DNA of 64,000 bases from an uncultured Roseburia sp. (GCA_934292805.1 CAKQXQ010000006.1:15193-79192), one strand, 5' to 3'; shown: positions 19,289 through 28,800, counted from the stretch's first letter. Program-made: numbers and translations. Notes: generated by a model from the sequence alone, not told the origin.

Positions 19289-20157
19289 TGTTTTCTCATC
19301 TCCTTCAGTTCATCTACATCAAAATGATATGACTTGTTGCAAAACTGACATTTTACTTCTATGGATTCTCCGTCTTTGATAATGTCATCGAGGTCTTTCC
19401 TGCTTAATGTTGCGATTGCTCTTGCCACACGTTCTTTGGAGCAGTCACACTGGAAGGATGCCGACATCGTATCTGTAATCTCGAGTCCCATATCTCCTAA
19501 AATAATCTCAAGGATCTGCTCCGGCGTATTTCCTGCTTCTAACATTTCTGTTACAGAAGCGATCTCACCGATCTTCTTCTCAAGTGCATCCACAACCTCA
19601 TCCGGTGTAAATGGCATCAGCTGGATAATGAAGCCGCCGGCCTGTTTTACAGAACCGTCCACATCCACTAACACACCAAGTCCTACTGCTGACGGTACCT
19701 GTTCAGATGTAGCAAAATAATAGGTCAGATCCTCTGCGATCTCACCGGTCTGCAATGCGATCTGTCCCACATATGGTTCCTTTAACCCCATATCCTTGAT
19801 CACGCTCATGACACCAAGTCCCAATGCTCCGCCGACATCTAATTTGCCGAGGGCATTCGGAGGAAGATCTACCTGTGCAACTTTTGGAAAACCTTTGACA
19901 TGTCCCATGGAATCCGCCGTCACAGTAAGTCCCTGTGCCGGTCCCTGGCACTGCACCTGCAAAGTCAGAAGATCCTTCTCGCCCTTCATCATCGTTCCCA
20001 TCATCGCTGCTCCTGAAAGCATTCTTCCAAGCGCTGCTGTGATCACCGGGCTGGTGTTATGATCTTCTCTTGCTGTCTCTACCATATTTCTTGATGTGAT
20101 CGCAAACGCCCGGATCGAGCTGTCTGCTGCTGTTGCTCTTACAATATAATCGTTCAT
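19285..20157 (-). CDS. hslO: Hsp33 redox-regulated chaperonin
   Basis: Cytoplasmic holdase activated by disulfide formation during oxidative stress. 290 residues. The C-terminal zinc switch is intact: CDC near residue 236 and CQFC about 30 residues later. The core contains GRMLSGAAMMGTMMKG. The ATG at 20157 (MNDYIVRATAAD) has AGGAG 7-8 nt upstream; a reading from 20175 starts before that site. It overlaps nadE by 4 nt and follows the methyltransferase by about 33 nt, so the three genes are likely one operon. Confidence 0.96.
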   Translation of the reverse strand: MNDYIVRATAADSSIRAFAITSRNMVETAREDHNTSPVITAALGRMLSGAAMMGTMMKGEKDLLTLQVQCQGPAQGLTVTADSMGHVKGFPKVAQVDLPPNALGKLDVGGALGLGVMSVIKDMGLKEPYVGQIALQTGEIAEDLTYYFATSEQVPSAVGLGVLVDVDGSVKQAGGFIIQLMPFTPDEVVDALEKKIGEIASVTEMLEAGNTPEQILEIILGDMGLEITDTMSASFQCDCSKERVARAIATLSRKDLDDIIKDGESIEVKCQFCNKSYHFDVDELKEMRKQ

Positions 20158-20190
20158 TTCTTTTCTCCTGTTCAAACTCGCTGATTTTTT

Positions 20191-20940
20191 CTATTCTTTG
20201 CGTGCGATAATATACATTCTCTCGCTGTCCCTGTTGACCGGTTCCCTTGTAAACGCATCATAAGCTGTTACAAACTTAAGGCCCGCTTCCTCAATCAGAC
20301 GTTTTACCGTGTCAAGCTCATAGGCTCTCTGGTAATGTGTCTCCTCATATTTGCGGAAAAGACCGTTTTCTTCCCGGATAAACAGTGTCAGCTCATATTC
20401 ATTGACCATTTCATCCTCGTAAAAATAATTATCCCAGATGAAGCTTCCCTCTTCGCGGTTCTCTGCGATCGTTGTCTCACCGATCATATCCCGGTACTTG
20501 TGAAGCGTGTTCATATCAAAAATGAAAATTCCACCGGTCTGCAAATATTCTTTTACCCGAAGAAAAACCTCCTTCAGATCCTCTTCTTCCAAAATATAAT
20601 TCATGGAATCACAAATGCTTACCATTGCATTCACTTCTCCGGAAAGTTCCAGTTCTCTCATATCCTGAAGCAGATACCAGATGTCATCTCTCTCCTCATC
20701 TTCCTGGATCTCTCTTGCGATCTCTAACATCTCTGCGGCATTGTCCACACCGATCATGTCATATCCTGCATCTGATAAAAGTCTTGTGATCTTGCCGGTA
20801 CCGCATCCGAGATCTGCAACCAGACCATCTTCGATTCCGTATTCCTTTAAAAGACCGATCAGATACCTGCTCCATTCTTCATAAGGGACATTATCCATGA
20901 ACATATCATATACCTGTGCAAAACTGCTGTATGCTTCCAA
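20191..20940 (-). CDS. Class I SAM-dependent methyltransferase
   Basis: 249 residues from a TTG start. The SAM-binding motif VADLGCGTGKITRLL is near residue 40 and the acidic motif IGVDNAAEML follows. Later strands (MVSICDSMNYILE, GGIFIFDMNTLHKY) fit small cytoplasmic methyltransferases of the Methyltransf_25 type. The substrate cannot be told. I chose the TTG at 20940 because AAGGAG lies exactly 6 nt before it; the in-frame ATG at 20961 has no ribosome binding site. First gene of a likely operon with hslO and nadE. Confidence 0.88.
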   Translation of the reverse strand: MEAYSSFAQVYDMFMDNVPYEEWSRYLIGLLKEYGIEDGLVADLGCGTGKITRLLSDAGYDMIGVDNAAEMLEIAREIQEDEERDDIWYLLQDMRELELSGEVNAMVSICDSMNYILEEEDLKEVFLRVKEYLQTGGIFIFDMNTLHKYRDMIGETTIAENREEGSFIWDNYFYEDEMVNEYELTLFIREENGLFRKYEETHYQRAYELDTVKRLIEEAGLKFVTAYDAFTREPVNRDSERMYIIARKE

Positions 20941-21048
20941 ATTTTTCTCCTTATAAATCATTACAATCGTGCTGTAATTTACTGATTTCCTTTATTTTAT
21001 CTATAACATAGTAACAATTTTTGTCTGTAAAAGCAAGGGCGGGACGAC

Positions 21049-21077
21049 TTGATTATTTTCCCTGAAACCTTTATACT
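21049..21077 (+). promoter_or_regulatory. Promoter of the 21144-22187 membrane protein gene
   Basis: Plus-strand -35 TTGATT (21049-21054), a 17-nt spacer, -10 TATACT (21072-21077), followed by a leader of about 60 nt. Confidence 0.65.
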
Positions 21078-21143
21078 TTACGATAAGGTAGGCGATCAGT
21101 TAAGACGCCCGCCTTTCGAATTTTATTTTAGTATGAGGTGCTT

Positions 21144-22187
21144 ATGCCTGAGAATTATGAACACTATATTACCAAGAATATTAAAGCTTTATATAAGCGG
21201 AGACTTATCCCACCGATCTTATATCTGCTGGCGGCAGTTATCTTATGGAACATTTTTTCCATGAAAGATCTGCTTTTTCCGGTGCATCTGCCAGAGAATG
21301 ATACACTGGAAGGTTTTTATGATGACAATAACAAGAATATCTCTGTCACTTTAAAAAACCTGAAGTTCACCGGATATACAAGAAATCATTTCTCCGGTAC
21401 AGACGGTTATTATTATTACACTATGAGAGATGGGGAGTGCATTATCGTTCTTCTCTCACCTTCTACCTGTGAAGAAGGCCTTCCGTCCATTGACGATGTC
21501 ACAATTACTGCAAAGATCCAGAAAGCAACGCCCTCTTTTAATTCTCTGCTTGAAAACCTTTCTGTGGATCTGAACTGGACCAAACAGGGCATCATTGGCA
21601 AAGTCTGTTCCTATTATATCAGCGAACCGGATTTTAACCGGACTGCAAATATGTTTTTGTTCCTTGTTTTCTTTGGTACAACTGCCTACGCATTGCTTTG
21701 CATTATTCTTTTTATCCTGTTTATTGCTTTTCCGGTACTTTCACCATGCTGTCAGGATCTGGCACTTTTCGGCAATCCGAAAAAGCTGCTTGCACAGGCT
21801 GAAGAAGAGCTTGCTACTCTGCCGCAGCTCGCTACAGAAGACATGTTCATCACGGAGCATTTTTTCATTGAAACTTCCATCTATGGTAATGCGATCGTAC
21901 CGATCGACCAGATCATATGGATTTACAAGTATTCTACATTACACAAGTTCTTCTGGTATCATTTCAGCATTTCCTACACGCTGCATATCAGTGCGAACAG
22001 GCATCTTTATATCCAGTGCCCTAAGAATATCAAATCCGATATCGACGGTATCATGGACTATCTTGCAGAAGCCAATCATAATATTCTGGTTGGATTCAGT
22101 GAGAAAAACAGGCTGGAGGTTCAGAAGATCCAGGGCACTCCGATGAATTTTGAAAAGTTTATTCTGTTTTTGAAAAAGCGGATCTGA
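21144..22187 (+). CDS. Uncharacterised two-helix membrane protein
   Basis: 347 residues, not recognised. A short cytoplasmic N-terminus is followed by helix 1 (about residues 19-38, ILYLLAAVILWNIFSM). An extracytoplasmic domain of about 135 residues follows, then helix 2 (about 173-203, very hydrophobic with Phe and Leu). The C-terminal cytoplasmic domain of about 145 residues contains VPIDQIIWIYKYSTLHKFFWYHFS. That last segment resembles the PH-like domain seen in small bacterial membrane proteins, but this is a weak impression. The ATG at 21144 is preceded by GAGG; a GTG at 21138 overlaps that site. Monocistronic, with its own promoter and a hairpin downstream. Confidence 0.8.
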   Translation: MPENYEHYITKNIKALYKRRLIPPILYLLAAVILWNIFSMKDLLFPVHLPENDTLEGFYDDNNKNISVTLKNLKFTGYTRNHFSGTDGYYYYTMRDGECIIVLLSPSTCEEGLPSIDDVTITAKIQKATPSFNSLLENLSVDLNWTKQGIIGKVCSYYISEPDFNRTANMFLFLVFFGTTAYALLCIILFILFIAFPVLSPCCQDLALFGNPKKLLAQAEEELATLPQLATEDMFITEHFFIETSIYGNAIVPIDQIIWIYKYSTLHKFFWYHFSISYTLHISANRHLYIQCPKNIKSDIDGIMDYLAEANHNILVGFSEKNRLEVQKIQGTPMNFEKFILFLKKRI

Positions 22188-22220
22188 TGTTTCAATCATT
22201 GATCTTTGCAGTCAATTTAA

Positions 22221-22267
22221 AAGAAGCAGCGGTTCCGGCAATTAGCATGCCAAAACCGTTGCTTCTT
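22221..22267. terminator. Bidirectional hairpin terminator
   Basis: AAGAAGCAGCGGTT (22221-22234) pairs with AACCGTTGCTTCTT (22254-22267) with one G-T wobble. T-rich flanks lie on both sides, between the convergent membrane-protein and DUF1002 genes. Confidence 0.75.
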
Positions 22268-22302
22268 TCGTAAGGATTCTTTTTCGATCCATATCTTTTG
22301 TT

Positions 22303-23580
22303 TTACTTAAACAGGCTCTTAAAAAAGCTTCCGATCGCGGAAAAAATATTTCCTACAAACTGACCGATTGCGGACAGTACTCCTGACGAACTTCCTCCGT
22401 TCTTGAAGGAATCATAAATCTTTGACGCATAATCCACAAGTCCGCTCAGATCGATCCCAAGTGATGTGATCTTCAATAAGAGATCTACGATCTTCTGTCG
22501 CTCTTCATCCGTCAGTGTTACATCGTATTTCTTACATGCTTCATCGATTGCATCGTTAATTCCGCTCTCGGTTGTGAGATTCTTCTCTGCAATGAGGGAT
22601 TTGATATATGCGATAAACTCTTCGACTTCCTGATTGGAAAGTCCCTTGATCGAATCTTCCAGTTCTCCGGTGATTACAAGCTCATTCAATGCTGCATCCA
22701 CAACATTATCCTGCACTTCCTTACCGGTCATCTTCTCATAAGCCTTGAAAATCCCTACTAGTGCTGCGGTTCCTGAGATTTGCTTTGGTCCTGCAACAAT
22801 AATGTCTGCATCTGTAATGCCTGCTGTCGTAAGAGCATTCTTATACATACCAACCGTACAATAGTTAATATTCTTTGTAGAGATATTCAGTCCATTTCCT
22901 TTTGCTCTTTCCACGATCACAACAGAAGACCATGACTTGCTTCCGATCTTGGAAGCTTCCACGTAAGAGTCAAGATACTGATGTTCTTCGGAATTGGTAA
23001 TGGAAACAACTTCATAATTGGAAAGGTTCGCCGGATCGATTCCCATGAGGGATAATACTGTACTTCTCTGTTCCTCGGATAAATCTGCTCCAAGTGCAAG
23101 GTATGGTTTGTCATTCTTCTTGATCTCGACCTTGTCATTGTTCTCGTCCACGATCACATCACCGGTGACATTCGTATTCGTCACTTCTCCGGTAACATTG
23201 CCGGTCGGATTCTCAGATGTGCTGTTATTCTGAGTTGTGTCAGTCTGTGAACTGCTGTCATTGTTCGTAGCTGCTGCACCTGCTTCTGTTGTACTGTTCT
23301 GTGTTGTAGTATTCTGTGCCGCATTATTTTGCTCTGCACTGCTCTGTGCCTCGCTGTTTGTTTCTGTTTTGCTTTCCGCTGCTGCACTGTTTTGTGAGTC
23401 ACTCTGTGCCTCGCTATTTTGTTCTGCTGTACCATCCTTTGCATCAGAATTTGTTTCCTGAACTGTTGTGCTGCTTTGTCCATTTGCTTCTGTTGCAAAA
23501 GAAGTTACATTCGATGGTATTAACATCACTGCTGCCAGCAGTAACGCTGTCAGACGGTTTGCTATTTTTTTCTTTTTCAC
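22303..23580 (-). CDS. Secreted DUF1002-domain protein with low-complexity linker
   Basis: 425 residues from a GTG start. A Lys-rich signal peptide (VKKKKIANRLTALLLAA, then signal-peptidase site around SFATEA) is followed by an about 120-residue Gln/Asn/Ser/Thr/Ala linker with TTQNS- and AEQN-type near-repeats. The DUF1002 domain follows (YLALGADLSEEQRSTVLSLMGI, VVSITNSEEHQYLDSYV, IIVAGPKQISGTAALVGIFKAYEKMTG) and ends in an amphipathic helix SAIGSFFKSLFK. The family is exported and common in sporulating Firmicutes, without an assigned function. The GTG at 23580 has AGAGGAAG upstream; in-frame codons up to 23625 lack such a site. Confidence 0.88.
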   Translation of the reverse strand: MKKKKIANRLTALLLAAVMLIPSNVTSFATEANGQSSTTVQETNSDAKDGTAEQNSEAQSDSQNSAAAESKTETNSEAQSSAEQNNAAQNTTTQNSTTEAGAAATNNDSSSQTDTTQNNSTSENPTGNVTGEVTNTNVTGDVIVDENNDKVEIKKNDKPYLALGADLSEEQRSTVLSLMGIDPANLSNYEVVSITNSEEHQYLDSYVEASKIGSKSWSSVVIVERAKGNGLNISTKNINYCTVGMYKNALTTAGITDADIIVAGPKQISGTAALVGIFKAYEKMTGKEVQDNVVDAALNELVITGELEDSIKGLSNQEVEEFIAYIKSLIAEKNLTTESGINDAIDEACKKYDVTLTDEERQKIVDLLLKITSLGIDLSGLVDYASKIYDSFKNGGSSSGVLSAIGQFVGNIFSAIGSFFKSLFK

Positions 23581-23633
23581 TTTTTCTTCCTCTTTTCTTT
23601 GCGTAAACCATACGTTTTCCTGCAATGTTTAGA

Positions 23634-23662
23634 ATTCTACTACGACTTCCCACGAAAAACAA
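23634..23662 (-). promoter_or_regulatory. Promoter of the DUF1002 gene
   Basis: Minus-strand -35 TTGTTT (23657-23662), 17-nt spacer, -10 TAGAAT (23634-23639), about 55 nt before the GTG start. Confidence 0.6.
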
Positions 23663-23701
23663 GTTTTTACCTGTTATTTAATAAAAAAATCATAATTGTA
23701 T

Positions 23702-23730
23702 AAAAACGCTGCCGGGAATTTCCCGGCAGC
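23702..23730 (-). terminator. Intrinsic terminator of the alpha/beta hydrolase gene
   Basis: A GC-rich stem GCTGCCGGGAA/TTCCCGGCAGC (23708-23730) is followed on the minus strand by GTTTTTA. It lies 10 nt after the hydrolase stop. Confidence 0.88.
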
Positions 23731-23740
23731 AATGATTTTT

Positions 23741-24682
23741 TTACGTTGTGATCCTTACCCGCATCCAGGAAAGGATATCTGCATATACCTTATCGCGGTC
23801 TGTCTCGTTTAAAATCTCATGTCTGTCATTCTCGTACAGGCAGTATGTAATATCTAAAAGTCCTGCTTCCTTATACATATCATAGACTTTTTTCACACCA
23901 ACTCCACAGTCCCCGACCGGATCATCCTTACCGGATACCAGGAAAAGAGGAAGTTTTTTCGGAACTTTCTGCACATTGTCCATCTGGTTATCATAAAGAA
24001 CTGCTTCCATCAGTCCGAGATAGCCATTCAGTGTAAATTTGAAGCAGCATCTTGGCTCGTTGTAATACTTTGTTACGATCTCTGTATCCTTGGTCAGCCA
24101 GCTGTTCTGCGGATTCTTTCCGGTCATATCGTATTTTCTGTACGGTGCCCCGAAAGAAAGCTTCTCAACCAGTCTGCTTCTGTGGCGCCATCCATATCTT
24201 TTGGCAAGAAATTCACATACCTTTAATCCGAGCTTCGTTGTTCCATCCGGGACACATCCGGTTCCCATAATCACAGCACCTCTTAAGTTGTCATTATGAA
24301 TTGTAAGATATTTGCGAAGCATGTAAGATCCCATACTATGTCCGAGCATGAAATACGGAACACCTTCATTCTCTTTCTGTATCATTGTACGTAATGTGTG
24401 CATATCTTCGATCAGGATATCACTTGGATTCTCCTCTGCAAAATATCCCCAGTCCTCTTTTGAATTAACGGAATCTCCATGTCCCAAATGATCATGTCCT
24501 GTTACCATGAACTGATTTGCGCACAAAAACTCTGCAAATGCACGGTAGCGGTCGATATACTCTATCATTCCGTGTGTGATCTGTAAAATTGCTTCATACT
24601 TTCTGTCATCCGGCATCCATTTCACTGCGTGGATCTGTGTCTTCCCATCTGCGGATAAAAATGTAAATTTCTCTTCCTTCAT
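23741..24682 (-). CDS. Alpha/beta hydrolase (monoacylglycerol lipase / lysophospholipase type)
   Basis: 313 residues, cytoplasmic, no signal peptide. The nucleophile elbow is GHSMGS (Ser near 115). The oxyanion HGMIEYIDRY follows strand 3. The catalytic Asp lies in SGKDDPVGD and His in ENDRHEILNE near the C-terminus. The sequence GHDHLGHGDS before the elbow is typical of Hydrolase_4 (PldB-like) proteins. Transcribed alone, with a strong terminator. The natural ester is unknown. Confidence 0.92.
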   Translation of the reverse strand: MKEEKFTFLSADGKTQIHAVKWMPDDRKYEAILQITHGMIEYIDRYRAFAEFLCANQFMVTGHDHLGHGDSVNSKEDWGYFAEENPSDILIEDMHTLRTMIQKENEGVPYFMLGHSMGSYMLRKYLTIHNDNLRGAVIMGTGCVPDGTTKLGLKVCEFLAKRYGWRHRSRLVEKLSFGAPYRKYDMTGKNPQNSWLTKDTEIVTKYYNEPRCCFKFTLNGYLGLMEAVLYDNQMDNVQKVPKKLPLFLVSGKDDPVGDCGVGVKKVYDMYKEAGLLDITYCLYENDRHEILNETDRDKVYADILSWMRVRITT

Positions 24683-24757
24683 GCCATTCTCCTTCTCATC
24701 TGTAATCTGTCATTTACGGCTCTAAACGCAGATACCGCAATGATATGTTTCCCCATT

Positions 24758-26515
24758 TTACTGATAATTTCTGATCACTATCTGTATACTTTCATTTCCA
24801 TTATACTCGTTAATGTCCGGATAGTACACAATCATTATCCTTAATTTGTTTATCTGTCCACGGAATGCTTTCTCCACTTCTTCCTCGCCGAACTTCTCAC
24901 GGTAGAATTGTAAAAAAGCTTCGATGTCCCCAAAATAGATTGCATTTACTTTCTGATTGTCTTCTGTCAGCAGAGTAAGTTTTAGTACATTTCTGTTCTT
25001 TCCAAGAATTGCGGCACCGCCAACCCTTAAATTCCGGTCGGCAAATAACGGCTTCTGATTCGCTTTTCCGAATGGCTCTAATGCCGAAAATTCCCGGATC
25101 AGTGACGTATCCGCATAAGCAACCGGCATTGCGATATCGATTTTAACCTTCGGGATCAAGTCTTCGCCTGTAAGTGATGCACACCTGTTGATTTTTTCCC
25201 GGAAGCGTTCTACATTCTCCTCCGGAAGTGACAGTCCTGCTGCCATCGGATGTCCGCCGAATTTTGTAAAAAGCTCACTGCATTTGCAGAGTTCCTCATA
25301 CATTGAATATTCTTCGATCGAGCGGCCGGAGCCTTTCACACCGTCTTCTGCCTTTGTCAGGACAAAAACCGGTTTGTGATAGCACTCTCTGATCCTTCCG
25401 GCAATAATTCCTGCAAGACTTTCATGGACATCCGGGAGATAGATGACCAGAACGCGGTCATTTGTGTAATGTTCTTCCACTTCGCTTTTGGCAAGCTCCA
25501 CTCCTTCTGCTGTCATGTCTTTTCTCTGAGAATTCAGCTCCACCAAAGTTCTTGCGATCCCTGCCGCCTTCTCTTCGTCTTCCTGTAAAAAAAGACTCAG
25601 TGATATCTTCGCTGTATCCAGTCTTCCGCTTGCATTGATGCATGGTCCGAGCACAAAGCCAAAATGATAGGAATTTACCTGCTCTGCATCTATCCCATTC
25701 TGCCGGATCAAAGCCATCATTCCTTTGTTGTCCGTATGGTGGATTCTTTGCAGCCCTTCTTTTACGAGAATACGGTTCTCGTCTTTTAAATCCATCACAT
25801 CTCCGACGGTTGCGAATGCAACATTTTCCAGAAACTTAAATGTTTCCTCTACGTCCTTATCCATTTTCTCATAGAGTACCTGAAGCATCTTCCATGCAAC
25901 TGCTGCTCCGCAGAGTTCCTTGAACGGATAGGCACATTCCTTCTGCTTCGGATTCACAATCGCATCCGCACTGCTTCTCTTGTATGTTCTGACTCCGTCT
26001 GTTTCATCATACGGGATCTCATGATGATCCGTCACAAGTACTGTCATTCCAAGTTCTTTTGCATGGGCGATCTCATTGATCGCTGCGATTCCGTTGTCAC
26101 ACGTAACGATCGTATCGATACCATCTGCATATGCAAGATCGATCAGATTCTCATTGATCCCATATCCGTCCTTCATACGGTCAGGGATCTGCGTGGTAAC
26201 ATCCGCCCCGCAGTCTTTTAATCCTTTGTATAAAATATAGGTTGACATAACACCATCAATATCGTAATCCCCGATGATACGGATCGTCTTTTTTTCTCTG
26301 ATCTTCTCCTTTAGGATATCCGTCAGAAGTTCAACATCCTTGAGCTGATGCGGATCATACAGATCCTTTAATGTTCCGTTTAAATATCTGTCAAACGCCT
26401 CTTCCCCGATCACTTCACGATTCCGGATCAGTCTTGCTGTTACCGGACTGATCCCGAACTTTTGTCCAAGTGCATTAAAATCTGCACCCTTTTGTATTAC
26501 AAACCACTTTTCCAT
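24758..26515 (-). CDS. recJ: Single-stranded-DNA-specific exonuclease RecJ
   Basis: 5'-3' exonuclease acting in recombination and mismatch repair. 585 residues, the usual core length. The DHH phosphoesterase motifs are present: IIGDYDIDGV (motif I), CDNGIA, then VTDHHEIPY near residue 160. The DHHA1 domain carries GGHPMAAGLSL near 415. The C-terminal OB-like domain is complete. The truA gene lies 77 nt upstream on the same strand, so the pair may be co-transcribed. Confidence 0.95.
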   Translation of the reverse strand: MEKWFVIQKGADFNALGQKFGISPVTARLIRNREVIGEEAFDRYLNGTLKDLYDPHQLKDVELLTDILKEKIREKKTIRIIGDYDIDGVMSTYILYKGLKDCGADVTTQIPDRMKDGYGINENLIDLAYADGIDTIVTCDNGIAAINEIAHAKELGMTVLVTDHHEIPYDETDGVRTYKRSSADAIVNPKQKECAYPFKELCGAAVAWKMLQVLYEKMDKDVEETFKFLENVAFATVGDVMDLKDENRILVKEGLQRIHHTDNKGMMALIRQNGIDAEQVNSYHFGFVLGPCINASGRLDTAKISLSLFLQEDEEKAAGIARTLVELNSQRKDMTAEGVELAKSEVEEHYTNDRVLVIYLPDVHESLAGIIAGRIRECYHKPVFVLTKAEDGVKGSGRSIEEYSMYEELCKCSELFTKFGGHPMAAGLSLPEENVERFREKINRCASLTGEDLIPKVKIDIAMPVAYADTSLIREFSALEPFGKANQKPLFADRNLRVGGAAILGKNRNVLKLTLLTEDNQKVNAIYFGDIEAFLQFYREKFGEEEVEKAFRGQINKLRIMIVYYPDINEYNGNESIQIVIRNYQ

Positions 26516-26592
26516 TCTGTTTTTTCCTGCTGTGTTTTATCCTAATGTCTTTCATTCCTGCTTTTTTTAAGTCGAACATCTTCCTGCTGCTT

Positions 26593-27342
26593 TTATGCAT
26601 TGTCCGTATATTCCACATTCATAAGCATCAGTCCGCATGCCGGTGCTGTATATCCTGCCATCATGCGGTTCCTGCTTTCAAGGATTGTTTTTATTTCTTC
26701 CGGATCACGTCTTTTGTCTCCGACTTCGATCAGTGTTCCTGTCAGGATCCTTATCATATTCTGCAAGAATCCATTTCCACGATAATCGATCATAAGATCG
26801 TTCCCTTCTGCCTTGAATCTGATCTCATAAATTGTCCGGACGGTCGACTTCTTCATCTTCTTGTTTCCGCAGAATGCTACAAAGTCATGTGTCCCGGTCA
26901 GATAAGATGCCGCTTTTTTCATGCGGTCGATATCAAGCTCTTTCTCATATTGATATTCGTACTTTCTTCCGAAAACATCCGGGATCTGCCCCATATGAAT
27001 GTGATAACGATATGTCTTCGCCGTTGCCTGATATCTGCTGTGAAAACGGTCATTCACTTTCTCAATAGAAGTAACCGCTATATCATCCGGCAGATAATGG
27101 TTCAGATAAGAAAGGATCTCTTCTTTTGAAAAAGATTCTTCTATATGAAAATTGGCAACCTGTCCTCTCGCATGCACACCGGCATCTGTTCTTCCAGAAC
27201 CGATGATCTCAACCTCATGTCCTGCCATTTCCTTCAGTACGTTCTCGATTTTCCCCTGTATCGTCTGGTCTGTGCCATTCTGACCCTGCCAGCCTTTGTA
27301 TCTTGTCCCATCATACTGGATGGTAATTTTAAAATTATTCAT
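26593..27342 (-). CDS. truA: tRNA pseudouridine synthase A
   Basis: Converts uridines 38-40 in the tRNA anticodon stem to pseudouridine. 249 residues. The catalytic Asp is in GSGRTDAGVHARGQ near residue 52; the start ITIQYDGTRYKGWQGQ and FLQNMIRILTGTLIEVG near 190 are further family marks. The ATG at 27342 (MNNFKITIQYDG) has AAGGA 9 nt upstream; the open frame extends to 27390 without one. Confidence 0.97.
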   Translation of the reverse strand: MNNFKITIQYDGTRYKGWQGQNGTDQTIQGKIENVLKEMAGHEVEIIGSGRTDAGVHARGQVANFHIEESFSKEEILSYLNHYLPDDIAVTSIEKVNDRFHSRYQATAKTYRYHIHMGQIPDVFGRKYEYQYEKELDIDRMKKAASYLTGTHDFVAFCGNKKMKKSTVRTIYEIRFKAEGNDLMIDYRGNGFLQNMIRILTGTLIEVGDKRRDPEEIKTILESRNRMMAGYTAPACGLMLMNVEYTDNA

Positions 27343-27449
27343 AGTGATATTCCTTATTTTCAATCCGGCTTTGCTGCAAATATAACTCATTGTAACACAT
27401 TTTTCCTATCCCTGCATATACTATAACGAAATGTACTTCGAGGTCTCTC

Positions 27450-28712
27450 ATGCCAGAAATAACATATACCCAGACGGAAGCTGTCGATAAAGGCTCCTTA
27501 AAAGTCGAAGTTCTTGCAAGCCGGACAAAAACTCCGATCGAAGGTGCCAAAATCTCCATATCCTATTCCGGAAAACCTGATTCTGCCATAGAGGAGGTAT
27601 CATCTGATGATTCAGGAATGTCTGAAAAGCTTATCCTGGATGCGCCTCCACTTGAGTATTCGATGGAGCCATCCGAAAACCAGCCTTTTTCCCAATATAC
27701 CGTTCAGGTTACCGCACCGGGATACCATCCGGTCACGGTTTCTGGAGTTCAGATTTTTTCCACGCAGCTTGCATTGCAGCAGGTGCAGATGTCTATGGAA
27801 AAGGATCCACAGGCATCATTAGACCAGATTTCCATCCCTGTCAACACTTTATTTGGCGATTTTCCACCAAAAATTGCCGAGCCGGAGATCAAACCTGTCA
27901 CAGAATCCGGTGAGATTGTCTTAAACAAAGTAGTGATCCCGGAATATGTCATTGTTCATGATGGGCCTCCATCCGACAGTGGTGCTTCTGATTATTACGT
28001 CCGCTACCGGGATTATATTAAGAATGTAGCTTCCAGCGAAATCTACAGTACATGGCCGGATGCAACGCTCCGTGCAAATATTCTTGCGATCATGTCCTTT
28101 ACCTTAAACCGCGTCTATACGGAGTGGTATCGCAATAAAGGCTACAATTTCACGATCACTACCTCCACTGCTTTCGACCAGAAATTCGTCTATGGCAGAA
28201 ATATTTTCAAGAGCATCTCGGATATCGTAGATGAAATGTTCCAGAATTATCTGTCCAGACCAAATGTCAGACAGCCGATCTTAACCCAGTATTGTGATGG
28301 TCAGCGTGTTACCTGCAGCAACTGGCTGAGCCAGTGGGGAAGTAAATATCTTGGTGACCAGAATTATGAGGCGATTGAAATTCTGCGATACTATTATGGG
28401 GATAACATGTTCATTAACACCGCTGCTGAAGTATCCGGCATCCCGGCTTCCTGGCCGCGTTATGATCTTGAGCTTGGTTCGACCGGTGACAAAGTGCGCC
28501 AGATCCAGGAACAGCTGGCACGTATTTCCAGAGCTTACCCTGCCATTCCTTCCGTCACTCCGGATGGGATTTACGGAAAAGCCACAAGAGATGCCGTAAA
28601 AAAATTCCAGTCCATTTTCGGGCTTCCGGTGACCGGAGTCGTTGATTACCGTACATGGTATAAAATATCTGAGATCTATGTAGCTGTGACACGTATTGCG
28701 GAGCTGGTATGA
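27450..28712 (+). CDS. Peptidoglycan-binding-domain protein with Ig-like N-terminus
   Basis: 420 residues. The N-terminal about 100 residues look like a carboxypeptidase-regulatory-type beta domain (GSLKVEVLASRTKTPIEGAKISIS, YTVQVTAPGYHPVTV). A conserved middle region (about 180-325; NILAIMSFTLNRVYTEWY, then QYCDGQRVTCSNWLSQWG) resembles domains seen in spore- or cell-wall-associated clostridial proteins; I cannot name it firmly. Residues about 330-410 form a PG_binding_1 domain (LGSTGDKVRQIQEQL, DGIYGKATRDAVKKFQ). No signal peptide or membrane anchor is visible, which is odd for a wall-binding protein and would fit deposition from the mother cell during sporulation. GAGGT lies 5 nt before the ATG. 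Confidence 0.8.
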   Translation: MPEITYTQTEAVDKGSLKVEVLASRTKTPIEGAKISISYSGKPDSAIEEVSSDDSGMSEKLILDAPPLEYSMEPSENQPFSQYTVQVTAPGYHPVTVSGVQIFSTQLALQQVQMSMEKDPQASLDQISIPVNTLFGDFPPKIAEPEIKPVTESGEIVLNKVVIPEYVIVHDGPPSDSGASDYYVRYRDYIKNVASSEIYSTWPDATLRANILAIMSFTLNRVYTEWYRNKGYNFTITTSTAFDQKFVYGRNIFKSISDIVDEMFQNYLSRPNVRQPILTQYCDGQRVTCSNWLSQWGSKYLGDQNYEAIEILRYYYGDNMFINTAAEVSGIPASWPRYDLELGSTGDKVRQIQEQLARISRAYPAIPSVTPDGIYGKATRDAVKKFQSIFGLPVTGVVDYRTWYKISEIYVAVTRIAELV

Positions 28713-28755
28713 CGCTGCCACATTTTAATAGCTGTTTCAATAAAGCTGCATAAAA

Positions 28756-28790
28756 GAAAGCTCTTTCATTGCCTGAAAGAGCTTTCCTTC
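28756..28790. terminator. Bidirectional terminator between convergent genes
   Basis: GAAAGCTCTTTC (28756-28767) pairs with GAAAGAGCTTTC (28775-28786). It lies between the peptidoglycan-binding gene and tcdA. Confidence 0.8.
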
Positions 28791-28800
28791 ACCTAAATAC

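Noticed and set aside
23237..23606. Cys/Phe-rich plus-strand frames opposite the DUF1002 linker
   Set aside because: They are mirror images of the low-complexity Gln/Asn/Ser linker on the coding strand.
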